From: Chloroflexota bacterium
GTDB lineage: Bacteria; Chloroflexota; Chloroflexia; Thermomicrobiales; JADLAZ01
DNA length: 11,330 nt
Assembly (NCBI GenBank): GCA_020849725.1
Contig: JADLAZ010000163.1
Location: 1 to 11,330 of the forward strand
Reading direction: 5' to 3'
This document shows, in pieces, positions 1 to 6,545 of this stretch; position 1 is the stretch's first letter, and each line of letters begins with the position of its first letter. Under the pieces are notes generated by a model. It saw only the letters and a list, made by a program, of their open reading frames with translations. It was not told the origin of the DNA and ran no database searches. Made by a program: the position numbers and the translations under genes.

Positions 1-488
1 GCAACGTCGGCACCGAGCACCTGGCGCAGATGGCGACGCCGATGGGCTTCCGCATCAGCGACGCCGCCGGTGACCAGCAGCGCCGGGCCGAGAGCGCCAT
101 TCATGAGGCACTGCGCCGCAGCTTCCGGCCAGAATTCCTCAATCGGATCGACGAGATCATCATCTTCCAGCCGCTGAGCCGGGCGCAGATCGAGCAGATC
201 GTCGTCCTGCTGGTGCGACAGGTGATGGCGCGCATGGCCGAGCAGCGCATCACGCTGGAGCTGACCGACGCCGCGCGGGCGTGGCTAGCCGAGCACGGCT
301 ACGATGCCAACTACGGCGCGCGGCCACTGCGCCGGCTGATCCAGCGCCAGATCGAGAACGGGCTGAGCCGGAGCCTGCTGGCGCGCGAGTTCGGTGAGGG
401 CGACCACGTCCTGGTCGACGCTGGGCCGGCCGGTCTGACCTTCGAAAAGGTGACGGTCGTGGTCCCGGCCGAGCCGGTCGTCGCCTAG
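1..488 (+). CDS. ClpC/ClpB-type AAA+ unfoldase, C-terminal part (5' truncated by window)
   Basis: Partial gene, frame beginning at base 3, about 161 residues to the TAG at 486-488. It is the last part of the second ATPase domain of a Clp/HSP100 unfoldase, a hexameric ring that threads proteins into the ClpP protease (ClpC) or pulls apart aggregates (ClpB). Visible in order: the sensor-1 stretch NVG at the window edge, the arginine-finger region FRPEFLNRIDEII, then the D2 small domain with sensor-2 GARPLRR, and the usual C-terminal beta strands (EGDHVLVD). The MGF segment shortly after sensor 1 and the overall spacing resemble ClpC more than ClpB, but the regions that separate them (middle domain, N domain) lie outside the window, so I give no symbol. 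The next gene starts 274 bases downstream and has its own candidate promoter, so it is probably not co-transcribed. Confidence 0.93.
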   Translation, partial: NVGTEHLAQMATPMGFRISDAAGDQQRRAESAIHEALRRSFRPEFLNRIDEIIIFQPLSRAQIEQIVVLLVRQVMARMAEQRITLELTDAARAWLAEHGYDANYGARPLRRLIQRQIENGLSRSLLAREFGEGDHVLVDAGPAGLTFEKVTVVVPAEPVVA

Positions 489-680
489 CCCACGACCGCG
501 TCCCGGTGTCGAGGAGGTCGTTTGGCGCTCCCACGCCAGGCGGCCGCCTCGTCGCGTCACCACCGCTGTGGCCCGGGCGCCTGGGCGAAGGTACGCGTCC
601 CGTTCTTGCGTGGCGGGCACGGGGCCGGCGGGTGAATTCGCGCCGCACGCCTCTGACGCTCCTCCCTGGGCGACGGCAGC

Positions 681-709
681 TTGACGCCCTCCGCGCGCGG
701 CCGCATGCT
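681..709 (+). promoter_or_regulatory. Candidate sigma70-type promoter for dhaKL
   Basis: TTGACG (681-686) is followed after 17 bases by CATGCT (704-709). The -35 box matches the consensus at 5 of 6 positions and the -10 box at 3 of 6. It would start transcription near 716, about 47 bases before the dhaK start. Spacing is right, the -10 is weak, and the rest of the 489-762 gap shows only GC-rich sequence with a 5-bp hairpin (523-527 with 534-538). Confidence 0.35.
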
Positions 710-747
710 GGCGCCAGGCTCACTGCGGTCGCCGGCTTGTGCCAGAC

Positions 748-755
748 AGGAGGGA
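748..755 (+). promoter_or_regulatory. Ribosome binding site fixing the dhaK start
   Basis: AGGAGGGA ends 7 bases before the ATG at 763. An in-frame GTG at 739 lies upstream of this site and would leave the Shine-Dalgarno inside the coding region, so 763 is preferred. Confidence 0.75.
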
Positions 756-762
756 AGACTCA

Positions 763-1761
763 ATGCAGAAAATCATCAACCGGCCTGAGGCATTCGTCGA
801 TGAGATGCTCGATGGCATTCTGCATGCCCATCCGACCGAGTTGAAGACAGCCGGCGAGCCGCGCACGATCGTCCGCGCCGCCGCGCCCATCGCCGGCAAG
901 GTCGCCATCGCCACCGGCGGCGGCTCGGGGCACCTGCCGGTCTTCATGGGCTACGTCGGTGAGGGGCTGCTTGACGGCGCGGCCATCGGCGATGTCTTCG
1001 CCTCACCCAGCGCCGACCAGATGCTGGCCGTAACGAAGGCGATCGACGGCGGCGCGGGCGTGCTGTACATCTACGGAAACTACGGCGGCGACGTGATGAA
1101 CTTCGGCCTGGCCGCCGAACTGGCCGACGCCGAGGGCATCCAGGTCACGACCGTCCTGGGCGCGGACGATGTCGCCTCGGCGCCGAAGGGACGGGAGGCG
1201 CGCCGGCGCGGCATCGCCGGCATCTTCTTCCTCTACAAGGCAGCTGGCGCGCTGGCGGCCGAGGGCGCGCCGCTGGCCGCCGTCACGGCCGTGGCCGAGA
1301 AGGCGGCCGCCAATACCCGCAGCATGGGCGTGGCGCTCTCGCCGTGCATCGTGCCGCAGGCTGGCCGACCGACGTTCGAGCTGCCCGAGGGCGAGATGGA
1401 GATCGGCATGGGCATCCACGGCGAGCCGGGCATTCGCCGTGGCCCGCTCGAGCCGGCCGACCGCATCGCCGAGCAACTGGTCGCGGCGATCCTGGAGGAT
1501 GGCCCGTACGCGGCCGGCGACCGGGTGGCGGTGCTGGTCAACGGCCTGGGCGGCACGCCGAAGGAGGAGCTGTACGTCCTCTACCGGCGCGCCTATCAAC
1601 TGCTGGAGGAGCGCGATATCAGCGTCCACCGCGTCTGGGTCGGCGAGTACGTCACGTCGCTGGAGATGGCCGGCGCCTCGATCTCGTTGCTGCGGCTGGA
1701 CGATGAGCTGACGCGTCTGGTCGACGCGCCAGTGGCGACACCATTCTTCGTGCAGCGGTAG
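763..1761 (+). CDS. dhaK: Dihydroxyacetone kinase family, substrate-binding subunit DhaK
   Basis: 332 residues, the usual DhaK length. DhaK binds dihydroxyacetone or a similar short keto-sugar covalently through a histidine and presents it to the nucleotide subunit DhaL in the cytoplasm. Key residues are present: GGGSGH at 52-57 (His57, counterpart of E. coli His56), Asp110 in GNYGGDVMNF (E. coli Asp109), and the covalent His219 in GMGIHGEPG (E. coli His218). The common GGGSGHEP reads GGGSGHLPVF here, so the substrate could differ from dihydroxyacetone (erythrulose or another sugar). dhaL follows within 17 bases. There is no DhaM gene in the window, and none of the domains is fused. The family call is firm; the substrate is not known. 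Confidence 0.92.
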   Translation: MQKIINRPEAFVDEMLDGILHAHPTELKTAGEPRTIVRAAAPIAGKVAIATGGGSGHLPVFMGYVGEGLLDGAAIGDVFASPSADQMLAVTKAIDGGAGVLYIYGNYGGDVMNFGLAAELADAEGIQVTTVLGADDVASAPKGREARRRGIAGIFFLYKAAGALAAEGAPLAAVTAVAEKAAANTRSMGVALSPCIVPQAGRPTFELPEGEMEIGMGIHGEPGIRRGPLEPADRIAEQLVAAILEDGPYAAGDRVAVLVNGLGGTPKEELYVLYRRAYQLLEERDISVHRVWVGEYVTSLEMAGASISLLRLDDELTRLVDAPVATPFFVQR

Positions 1762-1778
1762 TGGTAAAGGGGGCGGCC

Positions 1779-2405
1779 GTGGCGACACTGACGGCGGTGC
1801 TAGCAGTGGTGGCCGAGGCGGTGACGGCAGCGGCCGACGAGCTCAACCGGCTCGATGGCGTGGCCGGTGACGGCGACCTGGGCGTGACGATGACGACGGC
1901 GGCGACCGTGGTCGCGGCGCTGCTCCCTGAATTGGAGGGACAGGACGCGGCGGCAGTGCTGAAGCGCCTGGGCAGCGAGGTGGCGCGGAAAGCGCCGTCC
2001 ACGAGTGGCACGCTGCTGGCGACCGGGCTGCTGCGCGCTGGCCGGGCGATCAGCGAGGACGCCTCGGGCGGGCCGGTGGCGCAGGCGGCGCGGTTGGTGG
2101 CCGCGGCGCAGGCGGGCATTCAGCAGCGGGGCGGCGTGGCGCCGGGCGACAAGACGGCCGTCGACGCCATCGATCCGGCGGCGCGGGCACTGTTAGCGGC
2201 GGCCGACGAGGGTGTCGACCTGGCAACCGCGTTCGCGCGCGCGGCCACGGCCGCGGCCGAGGGCGCAGCCGCGACGGCGACGATGCGGGCGACAGTCGGC
2301 CGGGCCGGCTGGCTGGCCGAGCGGTCCGAGGGCCACGTCGACGCCGGCGCGCGGCTGGTGGCCATCATCTTCGCGGCAGCCGCCCGGCGCGTGCAGCCGG
2401 CGTGA
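1779..2405 (+). CDS. dhaL: Dihydroxyacetone kinase family, nucleotide-binding subunit DhaL
   Basis: 208 residues from the GTG at 1779, preceded at 7 bases by AAAGGGGG (1765-1771). An in-frame GTG at 1761 overlaps the dhaK stop and gives 214 residues but has no visible ribosome site. DhaL carries the ADP/ATP and Mg ions and transfers the phosphate to the sugar held by DhaK. Three Mg-ligand aspartates are in LDGVAGDGD (Asp26, Asp31, Asp33); the usual GD(G/A)DHG reads GDGDLG, so the histidine after the last Asp is lost. Other family motifs: STSGTLLATG, GGVAPGDKTAVDAIDPA, and ERSEGHVDAGA near the C-terminus. In E. coli the phosphate comes from the PTS protein DhaM. None is seen here, so the pair may use ATP directly; that is an inference. 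Confidence 0.9.
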   Translation: MATLTAVLAVVAEAVTAAADELNRLDGVAGDGDLGVTMTTAATVVAALLPELEGQDAAAVLKRLGSEVARKAPSTSGTLLATGLLRAGRAISEDASGGPVAQAARLVAAAQAGIQQRGGVAPGDKTAVDAIDPAARALLAAADEGVDLATAFARAATAAAEGAAATATMRATVGRAGWLAERSEGHVDAGARLVAIIFAAAARRVQPA

Positions 2406-2445
2406 GGGCGCGGCGCGAGTAACGCCCCCGACACGGCGACTTCAC

Positions 2446-2464
2446 CAGCGCGCCGCCCGCGCTG
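2446..2464 (+). terminator. Hairpin downstream of dhaL, possible terminator
   Basis: CAGCGCG (2446-2452), loop CCGCC, CGCGCTG (2458-2464): a perfect 7-bp GC-rich stem 40 bases after the dhaL stop. There is no T-run after it, so intrinsic termination is doubtful. Confidence 0.3.
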
Positions 2465-2529
2465 CCTGCGCCACGGCCATCGTCCAGCGCCGACTTCCTC
2501 GCCCCTGGCGCCGGGCTTGACAGCGGCCG

Positions 2530-2535
2530 TATACT
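2530..2535 (+). promoter_or_regulatory. Candidate -10 box (TATACT)
   Basis: TATACT in GC-rich surroundings, 5 of 6 match to TATAAT. A TTGACA at 2517-2522 looks like a -35 box but is only 7 bases away, too close for normal sigma70 spacing. No good -35 is found at 16-18 bases. Confidence 0.3.
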
Positions 2536-2722
2536 GTCCCCACGTTTCGGACGTCTGGTAATCAGGCTGCGGGCACCGCGGCGGTCGATCGGCAGTGACG
2601 GTCAGGGCCGCGCGCCACGGCATCTCACCTGCGATTCTCCGTTCGTTCCACGTGACAGAGCGCGCTGCCGCTGGCCGCGTCGTCCGTGATGCGGGCCGAC
2701 GTCGACACGACAGCGCATGCGC

Positions 2723-2729
2723 AAAGGAG
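2723..2729 (+). promoter_or_regulatory. Ribosome binding site fixing the start at 2738
   Basis: AAAGGAG ends 8 bases before the ATG at 2738. An ATG in the same frame at 2717 lies upstream of this site and has no Shine-Dalgarno of its own. Confidence 0.7.
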
Positions 2730-2737
2730 TCGACACC

Positions 2738-2983
2738 ATGGGTCAACTTCGGATCATGTCGCACCTGGGTGATACCTCAGTGGCCTGGGACACGCGCAAG
2801 GCAGCGGCGGGCGATAGCGAGGCGCTGGCCGCCGTGCGCGAGGCCGAGCGCATCTTCACCGAGGCGCGCGCCCAGGGCAGCACCACCTTTGCCGTCGAGC
2901 CGGGCGTCGCGCCGAAGGTCATCGAGACCTTCGACCCGGCCGTCGAGCAGATCGTCGTTGTGCCCCGGATCGCCGGCGGATGA
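2738..2983 (+). CDS. Uncharacterised 81-residue protein ending in Gly-Gly
   Basis: No family that I can name with certainty. The layout is a probable N-terminal beta hairpin (LRIMSHLGDTSVAWD), one amphipathic helix rich in Ala/Glu/Arg (about 27-46), then strands (TTFAVEPG, PKVIETFDP) and a last strand EQIVVVPRIAGG. A small alpha/beta protein ending in a free Gly-Gly after a hydrophobic strand recalls ubiquitin-like modifiers and sulfur carriers (ThiS, MoaD, SAMP, TtuB). That is inference only: no E1/ThiF, JAB protease or sulfurtransferase lies in the window. The stop overlaps the ATG of the next gene by ATGA (2980-2983), so the two are very likely made together. No signal peptide or membrane segment. 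Confidence 0.8.
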   Translation: MGQLRIMSHLGDTSVAWDTRKAAAGDSEALAAVREAERIFTEARAQGSTTFAVEPGVAPKVIETFDPAVEQIVVVPRIAGG

Positions 2984-3423
2984 GCCTGTCTACTGGCATC
3001 CTGCTGCTGCTGCTGCTCGTGCTCATCGCCTGGGTCATCATCCGGCCGCTGCCGCGCATGCCGGGCTTCGGCGATGAGCCACGACCCTCGTATGCCGAGC
3101 GCCTGGCCGCCCAGGCCCGCGCTGAGGAGTTGCTGCGCAGCGTGATCGGCCCGGAGTGCTTCGTCGAGGTCATGCGTCGCGGCTACCTCGAAGTGCCCAG
3201 CCCGTCCATCCCCAGCCGCGTCTACCGCGTGCCTAGCATGCGTGGCCAGGTCGAAGTGTACGAGGACGGCCTGCTGGTAATGAAGCTGTGCGTTGTGCCG
3301 ACCAAGGCGCTGCCGGACGGCGATGTCGTGCTGATGCATAAGCTGATGATCGAGGCCAACGAGGACTACTACCTCAAGGTCGCCAACCGGTTCGGGCCGG
3401 TCCCCTACAGCTTCTACCGGTAG
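2980..3423 (+). CDS. Uncharacterised membrane-anchored protein, partner of the Gly-Gly protein
   Basis: 147 residues. A single hydrophobic helix (about 5-22, nearly all Leu/Ile/Val with Trp18) followed by RPLPR suggests an N-terminal anchor with the rest in the cytoplasm. A charged helix follows (about 38-54, AERLAAQARAEELLRSV), then a compact domain of about 90 residues: RRGYLEVPSPSIPSRVYRVP, strands around VEVYEDG, Cys104, and an acidic motif LPDGDVVLMHKLMIEANED followed by YLKVANRF. I do not recognise the domain. It overlaps the upstream gene by 4 bases, which points to translational coupling and a joint function. A short hairpin (3432-3446) follows the stop. The gene is real by coupling, codon use and the anchor pattern. 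Confidence 0.8.
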   Translation: MSLSTGILLLLLLVLIAWVIIRPLPRMPGFGDEPRPSYAERLAAQARAEELLRSVIGPECFVEVMRRGYLEVPSPSIPSRVYRVPSMRGQVEVYEDGLLVMKLCVVPTKALPDGDVVLMHKLMIEANEDYYLKVANRFGPVPYSFYR

Positions 3424-3431
3424 ACCCGCGC

Positions 3432-3446
3432 TCCGGCTGCGCCGGA
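3432..3446 (+). terminator. Short hairpin after the coupled pair
   Basis: TCCGGC (3432-3437), loop TGC, GCCGGA (3441-3446), starting 8 bases after the stop at 3423. It has no T-run, so it may be only a weak terminator or a transcript-end stabiliser. Confidence 0.35.
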
Positions 3447-3498
3447 ACCACGCTGCTGCCCCATCGCGTATGTCGTGGGGCGGCAACGCCATGGGCGC

Positions 3499-3504
3499 TA
3501 TAAT
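3499..3504 (+). promoter_or_regulatory. Perfect -10 box (TATAAT) ahead of the site-2 protease cluster
   Basis: TATAAT, 6 of 6, in a GC-rich gap, 22 bases before the start codon at 3527. The matching -35 position (3476-3481, TGGGGC) is poor. The expected start of transcription would leave a leader of only about 16 bases that carries the ribosome site. Confidence 0.5.
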
Positions 3505-3513
3505 GGCGGCCGA

Positions 3514-3520
3514 GAGGAGG
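3514..3520 (+). promoter_or_regulatory. Ribosome binding site fixing the GTG start at 3527
   Basis: GAGGAGG ends 6 bases before GTG 3527. The in-frame ATG codons further up (3470, 3491) lie upstream of or across the TATAAT box, so they are unlikely starts. Confidence 0.7.
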
Positions 3521-3526
3521 CGAGGC

Positions 3527-4231
3527 GTGTTCGGATTTGGCTTTCCATCGCCGGCGCAGATCATCGCCAGCGCCGTGACGTTCATCTTCGCCATTACCCT
3601 GCATGAGTTCATGCACGCCTGGTCGGCTCACGCGCTCGGTGACGACACGGCGGCGCGCGAGGGGCGCATCACGCTCAACCCGGTGGCGCATTTCGACCCG
3701 ATCGGCTTCCTGTTCGGGCTGCTGCTCATCTTCGGCATCGCACCGATCGCCTGGGGCAAGCCGGTGCCGGTCAACCCCTACAAGCTGCGTGGCGGCCGAC
3801 GGGGTATGGCCGTCGTCGCTGTCGCCGGGCCGCTGTCGAACCTGGCGCTGGCGGTCGTCGTGCCGTCACTGCTGCTGCCGCTGATTGGGGTGCTGGAGAG
3901 CCTTGGCGCTGGACGCGGCGTGACCGACTTCCTGGCCCTGCTGGCACAGATGATGATCTGGTGGAACGTCGGCCTGTTCGTCTTCAATCTGATTCCGATC
4001 CCGCCGCTGGATGGCTTCAACATCCTCGTCGGCCTGGTGCCGTCCTACTGGGTGCCGCGACTGGAGATGGTCCGTCAGTACTCGATGATGATCCTGCTGC
4101 TGGTCATGTTCATCCCCTTGCCGGGTGGTGGCTCGTTGCTCGGAGCGATCGTGCGGCCGGTGCAGGGTCTGGTGCTGGGTCTGGTCGTGCCGCTGGTGCA
4201 ATCGTTGAGCGGGCTGTTGGGGGGCGGCTGA
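3527..4231 (+). CDS. Site-2 protease family (M50) intramembrane zinc metalloprotease
   Basis: 234 residues, typical of the short SpoIVFB/rhomboid-sized S2P branch without PDZ domains. These enzymes cut proteins within the membrane. The zinc site is complete: HEFMH (His26, Glu27, His30) at the end of the first helix, and the third ligand Asp162 in NLIPIPPLDGFNIL. The MAVVAVAGPLSNLALA stretch (about 94-109) is the conserved GPxxN helix of the family. Hydrophobic helices lie near 10-30, 58-77, 94-122, 137-158 and 186-197, with a Gly-rich C-terminus. It heads a cluster: its TGA overlaps the ATG of the HD gene (TGATG at 4229-4233), and scpA and scpB follow. The substrate cannot be told from the sequence. 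Confidence 0.9.
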   Translation: MFGFGFPSPAQIIASAVTFIFAITLHEFMHAWSAHALGDDTAAREGRITLNPVAHFDPIGFLFGLLLIFGIAPIAWGKPVPVNPYKLRGGRRGMAVVAVAGPLSNLALAVVVPSLLLPLIGVLESLGAGRGVTDFLALLAQMMIWWNVGLFVFNLIPIPPLDGFNILVGLVPSYWVPRLEMVRQYSMMILLLVMFIPLPGGGSLLGAIVRPVQGLVLGLVVPLVQSLSGLLGGG

Positions 4232-4755
4232 TGCTGGCGGGCGGCTGGCGCGAGCGCGCCTGCTATCGCTGGGCGCAGGGCTGGTCGGCGCTGCGCGCGC
4301 GCGTCGACGAGCCCGAACGCGCGGCGGCGCTGGTCTGGCTGCCAGGCCCGGCGCGGGTCGTGTTCCGGTCGCTGCCAGCCGCCGACCAGTGTCACCACCT
4401 GGCCGTCTACCGCCGCCTGTGGGCGTTGGGCTGCCGCGACGGCGATCTGCTGGCGGCCGCGCTCCTGCACGACATCGGCAAGGTGGACGGCCGGCGCTGC
4501 GTCCGGTTGTGGCAGCGGGTGGTGGTCGTGCTGCTGCGGCCGTGGCCGGCGGTGCTAGGGCGGCTGGCCGTCGCGCCGCCGAACGCCTTGCGCTACGGCT
4601 TCTACCTCCACGCGCATCACCCGGCGCTGGGCGCCAGCCAGGCGGCGGCGCTCGGCTGCAGCGACCGCACCGTCGCCCTGATCGCTGCTCACCAGAGTGG
4701 CGACCTGCCTGACGACGGGCTGGCCGTGCTGCGGGCGGTGGACGATGGCGCATAA
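4231..4755 (+). CDS. HD-domain protein, probable metal-dependent phosphohydrolase
   Basis: 174 residues from the ATG that overlaps the protease stop. The sequence carries HD-superfamily features: His55-His56 in ADQCHHLAVY, the core LLHDIGK with His80-Asp81, then His127/129/130 in YLHAHHPALG and His154 in IAAHQ. Such sets of His and Asp bind two metal ions and usually serve phosphohydrolysis of nucleotides or phosphorylated compounds. A hydrophobic stretch between (about 93-113, WQRVVVVLLRPWPAVLGRL) could sit against the membrane. The 3' end overlaps scpA by 11 bases. The neighbours are a membrane protease and the condensin subunits; that says little about the substrate. HD superfamily is firm, the reaction is open. 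Confidence 0.82.
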   Translation: MLAGGWRERACYRWAQGWSALRARVDEPERAAALVWLPGPARVVFRSLPAADQCHHLAVYRRLWALGCRDGDLLAAALLHDIGKVDGRRCVRLWQRVVVVLLRPWPAVLGRLAVAPPNALRYGFYLHAHHPALGASQAAALGCSDRTVALIAAHQSGDLPDDGLAVLRAVDDGA

Positions 4756-5524
4756 CCCCACCGATCCGCCGTCGGCGCGTGGTGTGGCCGTCGCCCGGCG
4801 CGGCGTGCGCCTGGGCTACCAACTGTGTTTGCCGCAGTTCGAGGGGCCGCTGGACGTGCTGCTGGCGATGATCGAGCGGCACGAGCTGGAGGTCACTGCA
4901 ATCTCCCTGGCGACCGTGGCCGACCAGTACCTGGCCCATGTCGCCGCGCTGCCGGCCACGGACCCGACGCTCCTGGCCGATTTCGTTGCGCTGGGGGCGC
5001 GACTGGTGCTGATCAAGAGCCGGGCGTTGCTGCCGCAGCCGCCAGCGCTCGACGGCGACGATGACGCCGTCGACGACGCCGCAGCGCTGGCCGAGCAACT
5101 CACGGCCTACCGGCAGGCCCGCGCCACGGCGGTCGGCCTGGCCGCGCGCCTGGCCGAGGGCCAGACGGCCTACGATCGGCCGCCAGCCGCCTGGCCGACA
5201 CCGGTCGCGCCGCCGCCGCTGGCGCCGGTGACGTTGGACGATCTGGTGCGGGTGGTGCGCCGGCGCTTGCTGGCGCTCCCGGCTGCGCCGCTCCCGGTCG
5301 GCCGCGCGCCGGTCATGACCGTCGCCGACATGGTGGCGCGGATCGAGCGGACGCTGGCGCCGGATGGCCAAACCAGCCTGAGCGTGCTGCTGGACCGCGC
5401 CGCCAGCCGGAGTGAGGTCGTCGTCACCTTCATGGGCCTGCTGGAGCTCATCCGCCGGCAGCGAGTCGCCGTCGAGCAGACACACCTGTTCGGTGACATC
5501 GTGGTGCGGGCGGTGGCGGCGTGA
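4745..5524 (+). CDS. scpA: Segregation and condensation protein A (kleisin)
   Basis: 259 residues. ScpA is the kleisin that bridges the heads of the SMC dimer and, with ScpB, organises and separates the chromosome. The N-terminal SMC-neck binding helices are clear (YQLCLPQFEGPLDVLLAMIE from residue 25, then ADQYLAHVAAL), and the C-terminal winged helix is typical (FMGLLELIRRQRVAVEQ near 229-245, ending FGDIVVRAV). The middle (about 90-200) is rich in Pro and Ala with low conservation, as usual for the linker. The ATG at 4745 lies inside the HD gene (11-base overlap). The 24 residues before YQLCLPQ are probably unstructured, and a shorter start is possible. The stop overlaps scpB by GTGA. No smc gene is in the window. 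Confidence 0.93.
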   Translation: MAHNPTDPPSARGVAVARRGVRLGYQLCLPQFEGPLDVLLAMIERHELEVTAISLATVADQYLAHVAALPATDPTLLADFVALGARLVLIKSRALLPQPPALDGDDDAVDDAAALAEQLTAYRQARATAVGLAARLAEGQTAYDRPPAAWPTPVAPPPLAPVTLDDLVRVVRRRLLALPAAPLPVGRAPVMTVADMVARIERTLAPDGQTSLSVLLDRAASRSEVVVTFMGLLELIRRQRVAVEQTHLFGDIVVRAVAA

Positions 5525-6120
5525 GCGAGCCGGCCATGCCGACGGGGGCGGCGCCCCAACTCGACGCGGTGCGCCTGGCAGAGGCGATCCTGTTCGTTGC
5601 CGGCGAACCGGTCCCAGGCGACCGTCTGGCGACCGCGCTCGGCGTCGATGCGACGGAGCTGCCGGCGGTGCTGGCCGGACTTGACGGCGCGCTCGCCGGG
5701 CGTGGATTGTGCCTCCTGCGGCACGGTGCGACTGTGCAGATCGTCACCGCGCCCGACCTGGCGCGCGGCATCGAGCGGTACCTGGGCCTACCGACAGTGC
5801 AACGGCTCTCACACGCCGCGCTGGAGGCACTGGCCGTCGTCGCCTACCGGCAGCCGGCGACGCGGGCGCAAGTGGAGGCGGTGCGCGGTGTCGACAGCGC
5901 CGGTGTCCTGGGCACGCTGCTGGCGCGCGGGCTGATCGAGGAGGTTGGTCGCCTGGCCGGGCCAGGTCACCCAGTGCAACTCGGCACGACGCCAGAGTTC
6001 CTGCGCCTCTTCGGGCTGGCCAGCGTGGCCGAGCTGCCGGCGCTGGCAGCCGACGACGGCACACCACTGGCGGCGGTGTGGGAGCGCCGGCTGGCGGCGC
6101 GGCCGCCGGAACCGGCCTGA
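5521..6120 (+). CDS. scpB: Segregation and condensation protein B
   Basis: 199 residues from GTG 5521, which overlaps the scpA stop by four bases; ATG 5536 is a possible later start. ScpB dimers bind the ScpA linker and complete the SMC-ScpAB condensin. Two winged helices are visible. The first (about 15-90) starts LAEAILFVAGEPV. The second holds the family signature LSHAALEALAVVAYRQPATR (96-115), then VRGVDSAGVLGTLLARGLI and the closing LGTTPEFLRLFGL (154-166). Last gene of the cluster: the next gene is convergent and its stop lies only 10 bases away, with no obvious terminator between them. Confidence 0.95.
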   Translation: MSEPAMPTGAAPQLDAVRLAEAILFVAGEPVPGDRLATALGVDATELPAVLAGLDGALAGRGLCLLRHGATVQIVTAPDLARGIERYLGLPTVQRLSHAALEALAVVAYRQPATRAQVEAVRGVDSAGVLGTLLARGLIEEVGRLAGPGHPVQLGTTPEFLRLFGLASVAELPALAADDGTPLAAVWERRLAARPPEPA

Positions 6121-6130
6121 GTGTGCCCGC

Positions 6131-6493
6131 TCAGCGGACCATCTCGCCCACGCCGTAGGCGAGCAGTGACAGCACCGTGACGATCGTCGGGACGGTGGCT
6201 GCGGCCAGTGCGCGGTTCGCCTTCAGTTGCGGCACGATCAGGGGCAGCAGCAGCGACAGCAGCGCCAGGATGCCCAGGACCGGATGGACCCAGGTGACGC
6301 GTACGCCACGCGCCAGCATGCCGACGCCGATCAGCACTTGCACCGTCAGCAGCAGGTGGGCGACACCCTGCAGCGCGCGCGCCCAGGATGGGGGCGCCTG
6401 ACCCTGGCGCGCGCGCAGCCAGCCGAGCGCCGCCAGCACCAGGCTGAGCACGATGACGGCCAGACCATTCCAGATGTGCAACTGCAGTTCCAC
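6131..6493 (-). CDS. Four-helix membrane protein with three His residues, function unknown
   Basis: 120 residues from a GTG at 6493, with an AAGGGA about 10 bases upstream. Four hydrophobic helices: about 8-26, 45-62, 70-89, 97-116. Histidines sit at or near helix ends on the membrane side: His6 (HIWNG), His46 (GVAHLLL) and His70 (WVHPVLG). A small four-helix bundle with membrane His is seen in b-type haem proteins, but no family signature is clear and I do not assign one. It is convergent with scpB (10-base gap) and lies 52 bases downstream of cobS on the same strand, so it could be the last gene of that transcript. Confidence 0.75.
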   Translation of the reverse strand: MELQLHIWNGLAVIVLSLVLAALGWLRARQGQAPPSWARALQGVAHLLLTVQVLIGVGMLARGVRVTWVHPVLGILALLSLLLPLIVPQLKANRALAAATVPTIVTVLSLLAYGVGEMVR

Positions 6494-6545
6494 GGTCTTG
6501 CGTTCCCTTCTTGTCGATCGTCTCTATCGCGCGGGCCGGTCGCCG

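Larger units (their letters stand above)
2406..2737 (+). other. 332-base gap between dhaL and the small coupled pair
   Basis: No reading frame here looks like a gene. It holds a 7-bp perfect hairpin just after dhaL (2446-2464), a TATACT -10-like hexamer (2530-2535) and the ribosome site of the next gene (2723-2729). If 2530-2535 is a promoter, the next gene has a leader of roughly 195 bases, long enough for a structured regulatory RNA, but I could not fold it into a known riboswitch. Confidence 0.5.

Noticed and set aside
1003..1788. Minus-strand frame of 261 codons opposite dhaK
   Set aside because: Antisense of dhaK with no recognisable domain or ribosome site.
2517..2535. TTGACA and TATACT as one sigma70 promoter
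   Set aside because: Only 7 bases separate the boxes, against the required 15-19. Kept only as an isolated -10 candidate.
2595..3077. Plus-strand frame of 160 codons across the dhaL-downstream gap and the GG protein
   Set aside because: Arg/Ala/Pro-rich composition, no ribosome site, and it runs over the better supported 2738-2983 gene in another frame.
3866..5485. Long open minus-strand frame (539 codons) across the protease, HD and scpA genes
   Set aside because: It is the antisense of three well-supported genes, is rich in Arg/Gln/Pro/His low-complexity sequence and shows no domain. Such frames are expected at high GC.
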